Below are positions 1 through 8,754 of a stretch of DNA of 64,000 nucleotides, piece after piece. The translations under genes were made by a program, and so were the position numbers. Numbering within the stretch: the stretch's first letter is position 1; every line of letters begins with the position of its first letter. The DNA is from Kineococcus aurantiacus (GTDB lineage: Bacteria > Actinomycetota > Actinomycetes > Actinomycetales > Kineococcaceae): positions 4,588,001 to 4,652,000 of the forward strand of contig NZ_JACCBB010000001.1 of NCBI RefSeq assembly GCF_013409345.1, given 5' to 3'. Under the pieces are notes generated by a model that was not told the origin of the DNA, did not search any database, and worked only from the letters and a program-made list of their open reading frames with translations.

Positions 1-989
1 AGGTGGACGGGCCGGCCGGTGGTGGCCGCTTCGAGTGCGCTGACGGCGAGGCGGACCGCTTCGGCGCCGTCGCGGGCGTCGACGCGGCTGGGCCGGCCGG
101 TGGTCAGCTGCCGGGTGAGTTCGCGCAGCTGCAGGAAGTAGGGGCTGGCCGTGGGGTCGACGACGGGCACGAGCGTTCCGCCGGCGCCGGAGCGGTCGAG
201 GTCCTCGGTGACGGTGGACTCCGACCGGCTGCTGTGCTCCAGCTGCCCGTCGGTGCCGGTCACCGAGAAGGACGTGCTGAAGGTCAGGTGGGGGGCGCCC
301 CACTCCCCGTAGACGTGGGTGATGGCCCCGCTGTGGTGGACGAGGGTGATGTGCGCCGAGCGGACACCGCCCTTGCCGGCCGTGGCGGCCGACACGGTGG
401 CGACCGGGCCGGCGACCCAGCGGGCGATGTCCAGGTCGTGGATGAGCTGGTCGACGATGATGCCGCCGGACAGTTCCTCGTCGGCGAACCACGGGGCCGC
501 GGTGGTGGGCGCGGCTCCCGAACGCGTGAAGCGCAGCACGGCCAGGTCCCCGAGCAGACCGGCGTCCACCGCGGACTTCAGCTGCGCGTACTCGGGGAAG
601 AAGCGGACCACGTGCGCCGGCAGGAGGAACCGGCCGGCGGCCTCGGCCGCCTCCACGACGGCCAGGGAATCGCGGTGGTGACGCGTCAGCGGCTTCTCGG
701 AGATCACGTGCTTGCCGTGCGCGAGAGCGGTCCGGATGAGTTCGCCGTGCGTGTGGGTGGGGGTGACGACGTCGACGACGTCGACGCGTTCGAGCAGTTC
801 GGGCAGGCTCGCGGCCGTCGTCCCGCCGTAGGCCGCGACGAGTTCGTCGGCGCCGTGGCTGGAGTGGACCGTGACGTCGGCCCCCAGGCGCAGCAGGTGC
901 GGCAGGTGGTGGTGGGCGATGCCGCCGGCGCCGATGAGCCCGACGCGCAGCGGCGCGGTGAGGAGAGCGGGAGCAGGAGAAGGGTTCAC
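1..989 (-). CDS. Gfo/Idh/MocA-family oxidoreductase (3' end outside window)
   Basis: NAD(P)-dependent sugar or polyol dehydrogenase of the Gfo/Idh/MocA family, probably acting in the cytoplasm on the sugar imported by the upstream ABC system. Read from a GTG at 989, the protein begins MNPSPAPALL and then shows the Rossmann loop VGLIGAGGIA. It goes on to the family EKP motif (ISEKPLT, about residue 95) and a HDLDIARW helix in the C-terminal substrate domain. The GTG overlaps the stop of the ROK gene by 4 bases, so the two are probably translationally coupled and this is the last visible gene of the operon. About 329 residues are visible without a stop and the C-terminus is beyond the edge. Family is certain; the substrate is not known. 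Confidence 0.85.
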   Translation of the reverse strand, partial: MNPSPAPALLTAPLRVGLIGAGGIAHHHLPHLLRLGADVTVHSSHGADELVAAYGGTTAASLPELLERVDVVDVVTPTHTHGELIRTALAHGKHVISEKPLTRHHRDSLAVVEAAEAAGRFLLPAHVVRFFPEYAQLKSAVDAGLLGDLAVLRFTRSGAAPTTAAPWFADEELSGGIIVDQLIHDLDIARWVAGPVATVSAATAGKGGVRSAHITLVHHSGAITHVYGEWGAPHLTFSTSFSVTGTDGQLEHSSRSESTVTEDLDRSGAGGTLVPVVDPTASPYFLQLRELTRQLTTGRPSRVDARDGAEAVRLAVSALEAATTGRPVH

Positions 990-2044
990 GGTGACGTGCT
1001 CACTCGTTCGGTCGGTGGACGGGTGGGTCGGGCCAGGTGCGCGCTCAGGCGACGCAGGTGCTCCGCGGCGTCGGAGGGGTTCACGACCCCGCGCAGGGCC
1101 AGGGCGGCGGCACCGGTGAGCGGGGCGCGGTCGAGGTGCGGGCTGATCCGCAGCGCCGGCGCCGGGCGCCAGGGCATGCGCACCCGCAGGCTGCGGGACA
1201 GGGGGCGCAGCAGCTCGTCTCCGGCGCGGGAGACCCCTCCGCCGAGCAGGACGGCGTCGGGGTCGAGCAGGGCGGTGACGGCGATCAGGCCGCTGGCCAG
1301 CGCGTCGACGCCCTCGGCCCAGACGCGGTCGGCGACGGGGTCGACGCCGGTGCGGGCGACGACGTCGGCCGCCGTCAGGTCGGGTGGGCTCGTCGGGACC
1401 GACGCGCGGTAGCGGCGGAGGAGGCTGTGCGCCGAGGCGTAGGCCTCCACGCACCCCCGGGCGCCGCAGGTGCACGGTTCCCCGCCGGGAACGGCCGGGA
1501 CGTGCCCGAACTCCCCGGCGGCCCCGTCCACGACCTGCCCGGCGACGACCACGCCGGCCGAGACGCCCGTCCCGATCGGCACGAAGACGAACGACGCGGT
1601 CGGGCCGAACGACCCGTCGGCGACGTGGGCCAGCGCACCGGCGCGCGCGTCGTGCTCGACCCGCACGAGCGCCTGCAGGTCGCGGCGCAGCACGTCCCCG
1701 AGCCGCACGTCGCGCCAGTCGAGGTTCGCGGCGTACCGCACCGTCCCCGACGTGCCGTCGACGAGCCCGGGGACGGCGACGCCGACGCTGCGCACGCGGT
1801 GGTCACCGACCGCGTCGGCCAGGCGTCGGGCCAGCGCGCGGACGGTCGCGACCGCCGCCGCGCCGCGGCCGGTGGGCACGGGGGTCTCGACCACGACGCG
1901 ACCGTCGTCGGCCAGGGCGGCCGCCTTGACGGTGGTCCCCCCGACGTCGATCGCCAGGTAGGCCGAGCCGGCGGCCCGGGACCGCGTGCGGGCCGGGGTG
2001 GGAGCAGGTGCGGGAGACCCCGGCCCGGCCGGTTCAGGTCGCAC
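986..2044 (-). CDS. ROK-family sugar kinase
   Basis: Cytoplasmic ROK (repressor/ORF/kinase) protein, most likely an ATP-dependent sugar kinase because no N-terminal helix-turn-helix precedes the kinase core. A Pro/Ala-rich stretch of about 28 residues leads into the phosphate-binding DVGGTTVK (residues 33-40). The ROK signature with its zinc motif, EFGHVPAVPGGEPCTCGARG followed by CVEAYAS, lies near residue 190, and the C-terminal LLGGGVS loop is also present. At 352 residues it is slightly longer than usual (about 300-320), which the N-terminal extension explains. The GTG start overlaps the ATPase gene by 11 bases; a later start before the DVGG motif is possible. Context suggests phosphorylation of the imported sugar. 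Confidence 0.85.
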   Translation of the reverse strand: MRPEPAGPGSPAPAPTPARTRSRAAGSAYLAIDVGGTTVKAAALADDGRVVVETPVPTGRGAAAVATVRALARRLADAVGDHRVRSVGVAVPGLVDGTSGTVRYAANLDWRDVRLGDVLRRDLQALVRVEHDARAGALAHVADGSFGPTASFVFVPIGTGVSAGVVVAGQVVDGAAGEFGHVPAVPGGEPCTCGARGCVEAYASAHSLLRRYRASVPTSPPDLTAADVVARTGVDPVADRVWAEGVDALASGLIAVTALLDPDAVLLGGGVSRAGDELLRPLSRSLRVRMPWRPAPALRISPHLDRAPLTGAAALALRGVVNPSDAAEHLRRLSAHLARPTRPPTERVSTSP

Positions 2045-3596
2045 GGGGTGCCTCGCCGCTGGCGATGGAGTGCACCAGCTCGTCGTAGGTGACGTCCTGG
2101 GCGTACCCGGTCCAGGTGGTGCGGCCGCGGTGCAGGACCTGGAACCGGTCGCCGAGCCCGTACAGCTCCTCCAGGTCGTCGGAGACGACCAGCACGGCGG
2201 CCCCGGCGCGCGCCCGTTCCTTGATGAGGCGGTGGATCTGCGCCTTGGTCCCGACGTCGACCCCCGCCGTGGGCTGGTCGACGATCAGCACGTCCGGGGC
2301 GGCGAGCAGGGCCTTGCCCAGGACGACCTTCTGCTGGTTGCCGCCGCTGAGCGTGCCGGCCGGGGCGTCGACGTCGTGCGGCCGGACCTCCAGGTCGGTG
2401 AGCACCCGGGAGCTGACGCGGCGCACCGAGCGGCGCGAGACGAGACCCCAGCGCCCCAGTCCGCGCTGGATCGCCATGAGCACCAGGTTCTGCGACAGGG
2501 ACGCCTCCATGCTCAGGGCCTGGTGCTTGCGGTCCTCCGGGATGAGCGCGATGCCGCGCCGGATCGCGGCGCGCGGGGAGCGCAGCCGCAGTTCCCGGCC
2601 CTGGAACGTGAGGGTGCCCGAGGTGGGGCGGTCCGCTCCGGCCAGCACCCGGCACAGGCGGGTCCGGCCCGAGCCGACCAGGCCGGCGACGCCCAGGACC
2701 TCCCCGCGGTGCAGGGTGACGTCGATGCCGTGCAGCCGTCCCGGGACGGTGAGGCCGTGGCCGGTCATGACCGCCTCGCCCTCCGCGTCGGGCACGGGCC
2801 GGTGGTCGGTCTGCAGGTCGTGGGCCAGTTCCTCGCCGAGCATGAGGGTGGCCAGCTCGGACACGGTCGAGGACCGGGCCGGCTGGGTGGCGACCACGGT
2901 GCCGTTGCGCATCACGGTCACCTCGTCGCAGATCTCCCGCACCTCGTCGAGGTAGTGGGAGATGAAGACGATGCCGACCTCGCGGGCGGCCAGGTCGCGC
3001 ACCAGGTCGAACAGCGCGACGCGCTCGGCCTCGGACAGGCGCGCGGTGGGTTCGTCCATGACGAGGACCTTGGCGTTCTCGGCCAGCGCCTTGACGATCT
3101 CCATCCGCTGGTGCACCGCCGGGCTCAACCCCTCGGTGGGGGCGGTCAGCTCGGCGCCCAGGGTGATGCCGACGCGCCGCACGAGGTCGGCGGCGTCCTC
3201 GACCAGCCGGGCCCCGTCGTACCTCCAGCCGGCGCCTTCGCGGCCCAGCAGGAGGTTCTCGGCCACGGTCAGGGTGGAGACCAGGCTGAACTCCTGGTGG
3301 ATGACCGCGACGCCGTCGCGACGGGCCTGGCGGGGGTTGCGCATGGTGACGTCCCGGCCGTCGACCTGGATGTCACCGGAGTAGTCGGGGTACAGGCCGG
3401 CCAGCGTCTTGACGAGCGTCGACTTCCCGGCGCCGTTCTGGCCGATGAGGGCGTGGACCCGGCCGCGGCCGACCACGAGGTCGACCCCGTCCAGGACCGT
3501 GGAGGCGCCGAACTTCTTGGTCAGTCCCGAGATGGCGAGGCTGGGGTTGCGCGGCGCACCCGGCGGCTGCGGCCCGGGCGGGTGCGGCCCGGGCAT
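2034..3596 (-). CDS. Sugar ABC transporter, duplex ATP-binding protein (RbsA/MglA type)
   Basis: Two fused nucleotide-binding domains of a carbohydrate-uptake transporter, acting on the cytoplasmic face of the membrane with the permease upstream. Domain 1 has Walker A GQNGAGKS and Walker B VMDEPT, but its signature is LSPAVHQ rather than LSGGQ. Domain 2 has the degenerate P-loop GLVGSGRT, a canonical LSGGNQQKV signature and Walker B VDQPTAGVD, with Gln where the catalytic Glu usually sits. Such asymmetry is normal for RbsA/XylG/MglA proteins. I chose the ATG at 3596 because GGAG stands 6 bases upstream and it gives a TGATG junction with the binding-protein stop; a GTG at 3608 is the alternative. 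Length 520 residues fits the family (about 500). Confidence 0.9.
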   Translation of the reverse strand: MPGPHPPGPQPPGAPRNPSLAISGLTKKFGASTVLDGVDLVVGRGRVHALIGQNGAGKSTLVKTLAGLYPDYSGDIQVDGRDVTMRNPRQARRDGVAVIHQEFSLVSTLTVAENLLLGREGAGWRYDGARLVEDAADLVRRVGITLGAELTAPTEGLSPAVHQRMEIVKALAENAKVLVMDEPTARLSEAERVALFDLVRDLAAREVGIVFISHYLDEVREICDEVTVMRNGTVVATQPARSSTVSELATLMLGEELAHDLQTDHRPVPDAEGEAVMTGHGLTVPGRLHGIDVTLHRGEVLGVAGLVGSGRTRLCRVLAGADRPTSGTLTFQGRELRLRSPRAAIRRGIALIPEDRKHQALSMEASLSQNLVLMAIQRGLGRWGLVSRRSVRRVSSRVLTDLEVRPHDVDAPAGTLSGGNQQKVVLGKALLAAPDVLIVDQPTAGVDVGTKAQIHRLIKERARAGAAVLVVSDDLEELYGLGDRFQVLHRGRTTWTGYAQDVTYDELVHSIASGEAPRAT

Positions 3597-4579
3597 CAGT
3601 TGCTCCACGACGACGGGTTGGCGTCGACGTTCTCCCGGGTGATGGCGGGCAGGTCGATGAGGTGCTCGGGCCGGGGCACGTCGTCCTGCTTGCCGGTCAG
3701 CCAGGCGTGGGCGTACCGGACCCCCAGCTGGCCCTCCAGTTCCGGGCTCTGGTTGACCGTGCCGTACATCGCGCCGGAGCGGATGGACTCCTCGACCTGC
3801 TGGGAGTAGTCACCGGCGATGAACTTGACCTCGCTGCGGCCGTTCTTGAAGGCGTAGTCGGCGCCGACGTACATCTGGGGTCCCTGCGCCACGACCGCGG
3901 CCAGCTCGCCCCGCGGGTACTTGGTCAGCAGGTCCTGGGTGACGGCGAGGTTCTTGCTGCTGTCGAAGTCGTCGTTGGGGGTGGCGACGATCCTGATGTC
4001 GGGGCGGTCCTGGATCGCCTCCTTCAGGCCTGCCAGGCGCTGGACCTGGGGGGTGGAGCCCAGGGGGCCGAGGATGACCGCGACGTCGCCGCCCTGCGGC
4101 AGGGCCTGGGCCAGCAGCTGGCCCTCGCCCTTGCCGTAGTCGAAGTCCGAGGCTCCCACGTAGGTCACGACCTCCGCGGCCTCGTCCAGGCGGGCGTTGA
4201 CCGCGATGACGGGGATCCCGGCGTCGGCCGCGTTCCGGATGGCCGGCACGACGGCGGTGGGGCTGGAGGAGATCACCAGGATGACGTCCACCTTCCGGGC
4301 GACGAGCTGGTTGACGTTGGCCGCCTGGACGGCGTTGTCGTACTCGCCGTTGAGGATGACCGTGTCCATGCCCAGCTTCTCGGCCTCCTCCTCGATGGCC
4401 TTGTCCAGGGTGGCCAGGAAGGAGACGGTGGTGTCGGCCTGGGCCACGCCGATCAGCAGGCGCTCCTGGCCCGCGGCGGTGTCGGACTGCCCGCAGGCGG
4501 CGGTGCTGCCGGCGGCCGCCAGGGCCAGCGCGGCGGAGACGGAGCGGATGACGGTGCGGCGCGTGACGTGCTCGTGCAT
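3596..4579 (-). CDS. Sugar ABC transporter substrate-binding lipoprotein (RbsB type)
   Basis: Extracytoplasmic type I periplasmic-binding protein that delivers a sugar or sugar-like ligand to the permease. The first 30 residues form a signal peptide with the lipobox STAAC (Cys29), so it should be anchored to the outer face of the membrane. The mature part has the two-lobed pattern of the RbsB family: LIGVAQADT strand, the DAGIPVIAVNAR hinge region and repeated NxxDxG-like ligand loops. Length 327 matches the family. It lies 38 bases after the permease gene and shares one base with the ATPase start. The ligand cannot be predicted from sequence alone; the linked ROK kinase and dehydrogenase suggest a sugar or polyol. 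Confidence 0.88.
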   Translation of the reverse strand: MHEHVTRRTVIRSVSAALALAAAGSTAACGQSDTAAGQERLLIGVAQADTTVSFLATLDKAIEEEAEKLGMDTVILNGEYDNAVQAANVNQLVARKVDVILVISSSPTAVVPAIRNAADAGIPVIAVNARLDEAAEVVTYVGASDFDYGKGEGQLLAQALPQGGDVAVILGPLGSTPQVQRLAGLKEAIQDRPDIRIVATPNDDFDSSKNLAVTQDLLTKYPRGELAAVVAQGPQMYVGADYAFKNGRSEVKFIAGDYSQQVEESIRSGAMYGTVNQSPELEGQLGVRYAHAWLTGKQDDVPRPEHLIDLPAITRENVDANPSSWSN

Positions 4580-4617
4580 CGGGTGCTCGCTTTCGGGGCG
4601 GAGGACGGGGAGGGGGC

Positions 4618-5751
4618 TCAGGAGGTGCGCGGGGCGGTGCCGGTCGCCGGTGACGGCGTGGCTGCGGGTGCGGGTGCGGGTGCCGGGGCCGTGACCCGCT
4701 TGCGCCGGCTGTGCTGGTCGAGCACGACGGCGACGAGGATGACCAGGCCGGTGACGATGGGCTGCCAGTCGCTGGCGATGCCCAGCTGGTTCATGCCGTT
4801 GGCGATGACGCCCAGCAGCAGGGTGGCGGCCAGGACGTCCTCGATCCGCCCCACGCCACCGGTCAGCGCGACCCCGCCGACGACGCAGACGGCGATCGCG
4901 CGCAGCGGCCAGTCAGCGGCCGCCGACGGCTGCCCCACGCTGGTCTGGCCCAGCAGGATGAGGCCACCGGCGCTGGCGAAGACGCCGCCGAGGGCGAAGG
5001 AGGCGATCTGGACCAGTTCCACCGGGACGCCGGACAACCGGCTGGCCTGGGCGTTGCCGCCCACGGCGTGGACGTAGTGCCCGAACTTGGTGCGCGTCAG
5101 CAGCAGCCACACCACCAGCAGGCAGGCGGCGAACAGGACGAAGCTGACGGGGACCGGTCCCAGCCGGCCCGTGGCCGCCCACTGCAGGGCCGGCGTCCCG
5201 CCGGGGATGGACTGCGCCCCGGTGGAGACGAAGAGGAGACCCAGGACGACGCTGGCCATGGCGAAGGTGGTCACGAAGGCGTTGATGCGCAACCGCGCGA
5301 TCAGCACGCCGTTGACCAGCCCGACGACCAGCCCGACCAGCAGGGCGGCCGCCACGGTGGGCACGGTGCCCCACCCGAGGTTCGCCACGGCGGCGCCGGT
5401 CACGGCGGCGGTGGCACCGGTGGCGCCCACGGAGAGGTCGAAACCCCCGGAGATCATCATGATGGTCATCCCGCAGGCGACGACGCCGATGAGGGCGTTC
5501 TGCTCGAGGACGTTCTGGAGGTTGAACGTCGAGCGGAAGGTGGGGGAGACGATCGACAGGACCGCCACGACGACGGCCAGGACCAGCCAGAGCCCCAGGC
5601 GGCGCAGCGCGCCGGCGCGGGAGGTGGTGCGCAGGGTGCTGCGGAACGTCGTGCGGGCGGTGGGGCGTGCCCGCTCGTCGGCCGCGGCGCGGGCGGGGAC
5701 GGCCGGCGGCGCGACGGGTCGGTGGGTGCGGGGGGAGTCTGAGGCGGGCAA
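4618..5751 (-). CDS. Sugar ABC transporter permease (RbsC type)
   Basis: Inner-membrane permease of the ribose/xylose/galactose ABC family, with about 8-10 hydrophobic segments. Visible family marks are the ISGGFDLSVGA segment after the second helix and GGVGRIEDV near the end. I chose TTG at 5751 (protein starts MPASDSPRTH, 377 residues) because AAGGAG lies exactly 6 bases upstream; longer readings run into the promoter. The first 45 residues are a Pro/Ala/Arg-rich cytoplasmic tail and the C-terminus is an Ala-Pro repeat, both atypical additions. It is the first gene of the operon permease - binding protein - ATPase - ROK - dehydrogenase, an unusual order since the binding protein normally comes first. 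Confidence 0.88.
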   Translation of the reverse strand: MPASDSPRTHRPVAPPAVPARAAADERARPTARTTFRSTLRTTSRAGALRRLGLWLVLAVVVAVLSIVSPTFRSTFNLQNVLEQNALIGVVACGMTIMMISGGFDLSVGATGATAAVTGAAVANLGWGTVPTVAAALLVGLVVGLVNGVLIARLRINAFVTTFAMASVVLGLLFVSTGAQSIPGGTPALQWAATGRLGPVPVSFVLFAACLLVVWLLLTRTKFGHYVHAVGGNAQASRLSGVPVELVQIASFALGGVFASAGGLILLGQTSVGQPSAAADWPLRAIAVCVVGGVALTGGVGRIEDVLAATLLLGVIANGMNQLGIASDWQPIVTGLVILVAVVLDQHSRRKRVTAPAPAPAPAATPSPATGTAPRTS

Positions 5752-5792
5752 GGGAGGCTCCTTCGCTGGGACCGTGCCCCGAGTTGTTCCGA

Positions 5793-5806
5793 AAGGCATT
5801 TGCCTT
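5793..5806. promoter_or_regulatory. Palindromic operator candidate downstream of the sugar operon promoter
   Basis: AAGGCA-TT-TGCCTT is a perfect 6-bp inverted repeat with a 2-base spacer. It sits about 6-19 bases downstream of the predicted transcription start, a typical position for a repressor that blocks promoter clearance. No LacI, GntR or DeoR gene is visible next to it; the regulator may lie beyond the left window edge. Confidence 0.45.
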
Positions 5807-5818
5807 GCGTATAGCGGG

Positions 5819-5847
5819 ACCTTAAGGTCGGCGTCCGGCCGTGTCAA
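5819..5847 (-). promoter_or_regulatory. Promoter of the sugar ABC operon
   Basis: On the minus strand TTGACA (5847-5842) and TAAGGT (5824-5819) are separated by exactly 17 bases, a near-consensus sigma-70-type promoter. Predicted transcription start is near 5812, giving a leader of about 60 bases before the TTG start of the permease gene. Confidence 0.7.
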
Positions 5848-6275
5848 CGCTCTGGAGCAACTGCGTTCACGGGGGGCCGGAACGGTCGCCGCCGCTCCGC
5901 GCGGGTACCGGTGTGCAGCGCGGCACCACCCGCGGCGACGACGCCGGGCTGCGCGAGGCCCGGCCCCGGACCGCGCCGCCGGGATCGCAGTTCCGGGCGA
6001 ACCCGCCGTCACCGTCCGGCTCGGGAGCACGTTCCCCCCGCCCCTCGCTGGGCGGGCCACGACCGGCGTCGCAGGTCGCTCGCGGGCCGCCCGGCGGCCT
6101 GGGCGGCCGCCACCGCGGGGGGAGTTCGGGCACCACCGGTCCCGACCCGGCGCAGGGGTGCGTGGAACCGCTCGCCGACCTCGGGCGTGCTGACCGTCGA
6201 CCCCGGCCGGCTACCGGCAGGAGAGGGCGGCGGAGGTGGCGAACGACGTCCGCCCGCCCCTCCGCCCGCCGCGTC
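5848..6275. other. Intergenic region without a recognisable gene
   Basis: About 430 bases between the sugar operon promoter and the stop of the universal stress protein gene. No reading frame here shows a family motif or ribosome-binding site. A GC hairpin GGCCGCCC / GGGCGGCC with an 8-base loop (6085-6108) lies about 170 bases downstream of the tct-usp operon and might help end its transcript, but it lacks a T-run. Confidence 0.5.
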
Positions 6276-6677
6276 TCACCCCCGCAGCGCCGGCTTGACG
6301 CTGATCACCGGGCAGGGAGCGTCGAGGATGATGCGTTGCGCGGCGCTGCCCATGAGGAACTTGCCCACCGGGGTGCGGCGGCGGTGACCGACGACGACGG
6401 CGGAGGCGTTCAGTTCGTGCAGGGCGTCGACGACGACGTCGGCGGTGTCCCCCTGCCCTGCGCGCTGCACGACCTGCGCCCGCACGGCGGTACCGGCGAG
6501 GCGTCGACGGACCTGCTCCAACTGGTCGGGGGAGGCGTAGGTCTTCTCCGCCAGCGCGGCGCCCGCGGGGGCGTTGAGCACGAACAGGTCCTCACCCCGG
6601 CGCTGCGCCTCCTCCACCCCCGCCTCCAGGGCGGCTTCTCCTTCCGGGGTGGGCGCGTACGCGACGACGACGGTCAC
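6276..6677 (-). CDS. Universal stress protein (UspA family)
   Basis: Small cytoplasmic Usp-fold protein of 133 residues, probably nucleotide-binding. It starts with the family beta strand [17 protein letters not shown]. Near the C-terminus it has the ATP-binding type motif [18 protein letters not shown] (the G-2x-G-9x-G-S/T pattern is approximated by GHRR...GKFLMGS), then the closing strand CPVISV. The GTG at 6677 overlaps the tctA stop by 4 bases, so it is the fourth cistron of tctCBA-usp. UspA proteins are sometimes found beside TctA-type or TRAP transporters and may sense energy state or modulate transport. That role is inference. Confidence 0.85.
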   Translation of the reverse strand: MTVVVAYAPTPEGEAALEAGVEEAQRRGEDLFVLNAPAGAALAEKTYASPDQLEQVRRRLAGTAVRAQVVQRAGQGDTADVVVDALHELNASAVVVGHRRRTPVGKFLMGSAAQRIILDAPCPVISVKPALRG

Positions 6678-8227
6678 CGGTGGGCCTCCTCGTGGTGGGC
6701 GCCCGCGGCGCGCAGGTCGGTGGTGCGGGCCTGGCGCCGACCTCCCAGCCGGGCCGGCAGCACGCGCCGGTACAGCGGGAACGCGACGACCAGGACCACC
6801 GCGACGTAGACGGCGATGGAGAACGGGTCGGCGACCAGGCCGCTCCAGCTCCCCCGGGAGATGGTCAGCGCCGTGCGCATGCGTTCCTCGGCCAGCGGAC
6901 CGATGATCACCCCGATGATCAGGGGGAGCACCGGCAGGCCGAAGCGGCGCATGACGAAGCCCAGCACACCGAAGGCGAGGAGCAGCCACAGGTCGAAGGT
7001 CTGCAGGTTGCCGGCGTAGGCGCCCAGGGTGGCGAAGAACAGGATCCCGGCGTACAGGTAGGGACGGGGGATCCGCAGGAGCTTGGCCCACACCGGCGCC
7101 AGCGGCAGGTTCAGCACCAGCAGCAGGGCGTTGCCGATGAACAGGCTCGCGATGAGCGCCCAGACCAGGTCCGGCTCGCGCTCGAACAGCAGCGGCCCGG
7201 GCTGGAAACCGTAGGAGATCAAGGCCGCGAGCAGGACCGCGGCGGTGGCGTTGGTGGGGATGCCCAGCGCGAGGGTGGGGACGAGGGTCCCGGCGGCCGA
7301 GGCGTTGTTCGCCGCCTCCGGCCCGGCGACCCCCTCGATGGCTCCCCTGCCGAACTCCTCGGGGTGCCGGGACAGCTTGCGTTCGGTGACGTAGGACAGG
7401 AACGTGGGCAGTTCTGCGCCGCCGGCGGGAACCGCGCCGAAGGGGAAACCGAGCGCGGTGCCGCGCAACCACGGTTTCCACGAGCGCTTCCAGTCCGCCC
7501 GGCCCATCCAGGGCCGGCCCACGGGGATGACCTCCACCGCGGAGCGCCGCATGCGCGAGGCCACCCACAGCGCCTCGCCGACGGCGAAGATCGCCACCGC
7601 GATGACGACGATGTCGATGCCGTCGATCAGTTGCAGCACCCCGAACGTCAGGCGGGCCTGGCCGCTGATGGCGTCCAGGCCGATCAAGCCGATGGTCAGG
7701 CCGATGAACAGGGACGCGAAGCCCCGGACCCGCGAGGACCCCAGGACCGCGGTCACCGCCAGCAGGGCCAGGACCATCAAGGCGAAGTAGTCGCCCTCGC
7801 TGAGGTTCACCGCCAGGTTCACCATGAGGGGGGCGGCGGCCACCAGCAGGACCGAACCGATGGTCCCGGCGACGAAGGAGCCGATGGCGGCGGTGGACAG
7901 CGCCTGCGCCGCCCGGCCGCTGCGGGCCATCTTGTTGCCCTCCAGCGCCGTCACCACCGAGGACGACTCGCCGGGGGTGTTCAGCAGGATGGCGGTCGTG
8001 GACCCCCCGTACATGCCGCCGTAGTAGATGCCGGCGAACATGATGAGGGCGCTGGTGGGTTCCAGGGTGTACGTCAGCGGCAGCAGCAGCGCCACCGTCA
8101 TCGCCGGGCCGATGCCGGGCAGGACACCGACCGCGGTCCCCAGGACGACGCCGAGGGCGGCGAAGGCGAGGTTGGCGGGCGTCAGCGCGTCGCCGAACCC
8201 GCCGATCAACAACCCGATGTCACCCAT
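6674..8227 (-). CDS. tctA: Tripartite tricarboxylate transporter, large permease TctA
   Basis: Large membrane subunit of a TctABC secondary transporter that imports citrate-like carboxylates with a binding protein. It is a 517-residue polytopic protein with about 11-12 hydrophobic segments. Strong family marks are [20 protein letters not shown] near residue 40, [20 protein letters not shown] near residue 70 and the second half-repeat [20 protein letters not shown] near residue 320. Both P-G-E/N-type loops expected for the TctA family are present, and length matches (about 500). The ATG at 8227 shares one base with the tctB stop (TGATG), and the stop overlaps the usp start. Substrate specificity is not readable; carboxylates are expected. 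Confidence 0.93.
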   Translation of the reverse strand: MGDIGLLIGGFGDALTPANLAFAALGVVLGTAVGVLPGIGPAMTVALLLPLTYTLEPTSALIMFAGIYYGGMYGGSTTAILLNTPGESSSVVTALEGNKMARSGRAAQALSTAAIGSFVAGTIGSVLLVAAAPLMVNLAVNLSEGDYFALMVLALLAVTAVLGSSRVRGFASLFIGLTIGLIGLDAISGQARLTFGVLQLIDGIDIVVIAVAIFAVGEALWVASRMRRSAVEVIPVGRPWMGRADWKRSWKPWLRGTALGFPFGAVPAGGAELPTFLSYVTERKLSRHPEEFGRGAIEGVAGPEAANNASAAGTLVPTLALGIPTNATAAVLLAALISYGFQPGPLLFEREPDLVWALIASLFIGNALLLVLNLPLAPVWAKLLRIPRPYLYAGILFFATLGAYAGNLQTFDLWLLLAFGVLGFVMRRFGLPVLPLIIGVIIGPLAEERMRTALTISRGSWSGLVADPFSIAVYVAVVLVVAFPLYRRVLPARLGGRRQARTTDLRAAGAHHEEAHR

Positions 8228-8754
8228 CACAGGATCCCGTCCAGGATGCCGGGTGGCAGCTGGATGCCCAGCACCACCCAGAAGAAGTAGAAGGTCAGCG
8301 ACGAGAGCACGGCACCGACGGCGATCGCGCGCAGCAGGCTGCGCCCGCCGAGCACCTTGGCGGTGGCGCCGAAGAACAACGCGGCCGAGACCACCCAGCC
8401 CAGCCGCTCCACCAGCAGGACGTTGGCGGCGAAGACGAGTCCCAGCGTGCCCAGGCGCGCCCAGTCGGTGCGGGCCGAGACGTCGACGTCCTCCCCGCCC
8501 TCGGCCTCCCCGCGCCCACCCCGCAGCACGTCCACGGCCAGGACGACCGCGGTCAGCGCCAGACCGGCAGCCACGACGTACGGCACGGGGCGCGGACCGA
8601 CGACCCCCTCGTCGACCAGGCCCTGCGACAGGGTCGCCGTGTCGGTGACCACCAGTGCGCTCAGGCCGAGCAGCAACGCGCACACGCCGAGCTGCGACAG
8701 GTCGCGTCGCCGCGGCGCGAGGTCCGTGGCGCCGGGCGCCACCGCGGCGCTCAC
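8227..8754 (-). CDS. tctB: Tripartite tricarboxylate transporter, small permease TctB
   Basis: Small membrane subunit of the tripartite tricarboxylate transporter, 175 residues with four hydrophobic segments: [60 protein letters not shown] and the last, about residues 145-165. This is the usual TctB topology, with a charged cytoplasmic loop in the middle ([19 protein letters not shown]). Sequence conservation in TctB is low, so identification rests on topology, the [10 protein letters not shown] stretch and position between tctC and tctA. The GTG start at 8754 overlaps the tctC stop by 4 bases. Confidence 0.88.
   Translation of the reverse strand: MSAAVAPGATDLAPRRRDLSQLGVCALLLGLSALVVTDTATLSQGLVDEGVVGPRPVPYVVAAGLALTAVVLAVDVLRGGRGEAEGGEDVDVSARTDWARLGTLGLVFAANVLLVERLGWVVSAALFFGATAKVLGGRSLLRAIAVGAVLSSLTFYFFWVVLGIQLPPGILDGIL

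Noticed and set aside
1986-3809. Long plus-strand open frames opposite the sugar operon and similar long antisense frames elsewhere
   Set aside because: Low-complexity Gly/Ala/Arg/Val text without motifs; they are by-products of very GC-rich codon usage on the other strand.
6085-6108. Strong terminator for the tct-usp operon
   Set aside because: The hairpin is about 170 bases past the stop and has no T-run; in DNA this GC-rich such stems arise often by chance.
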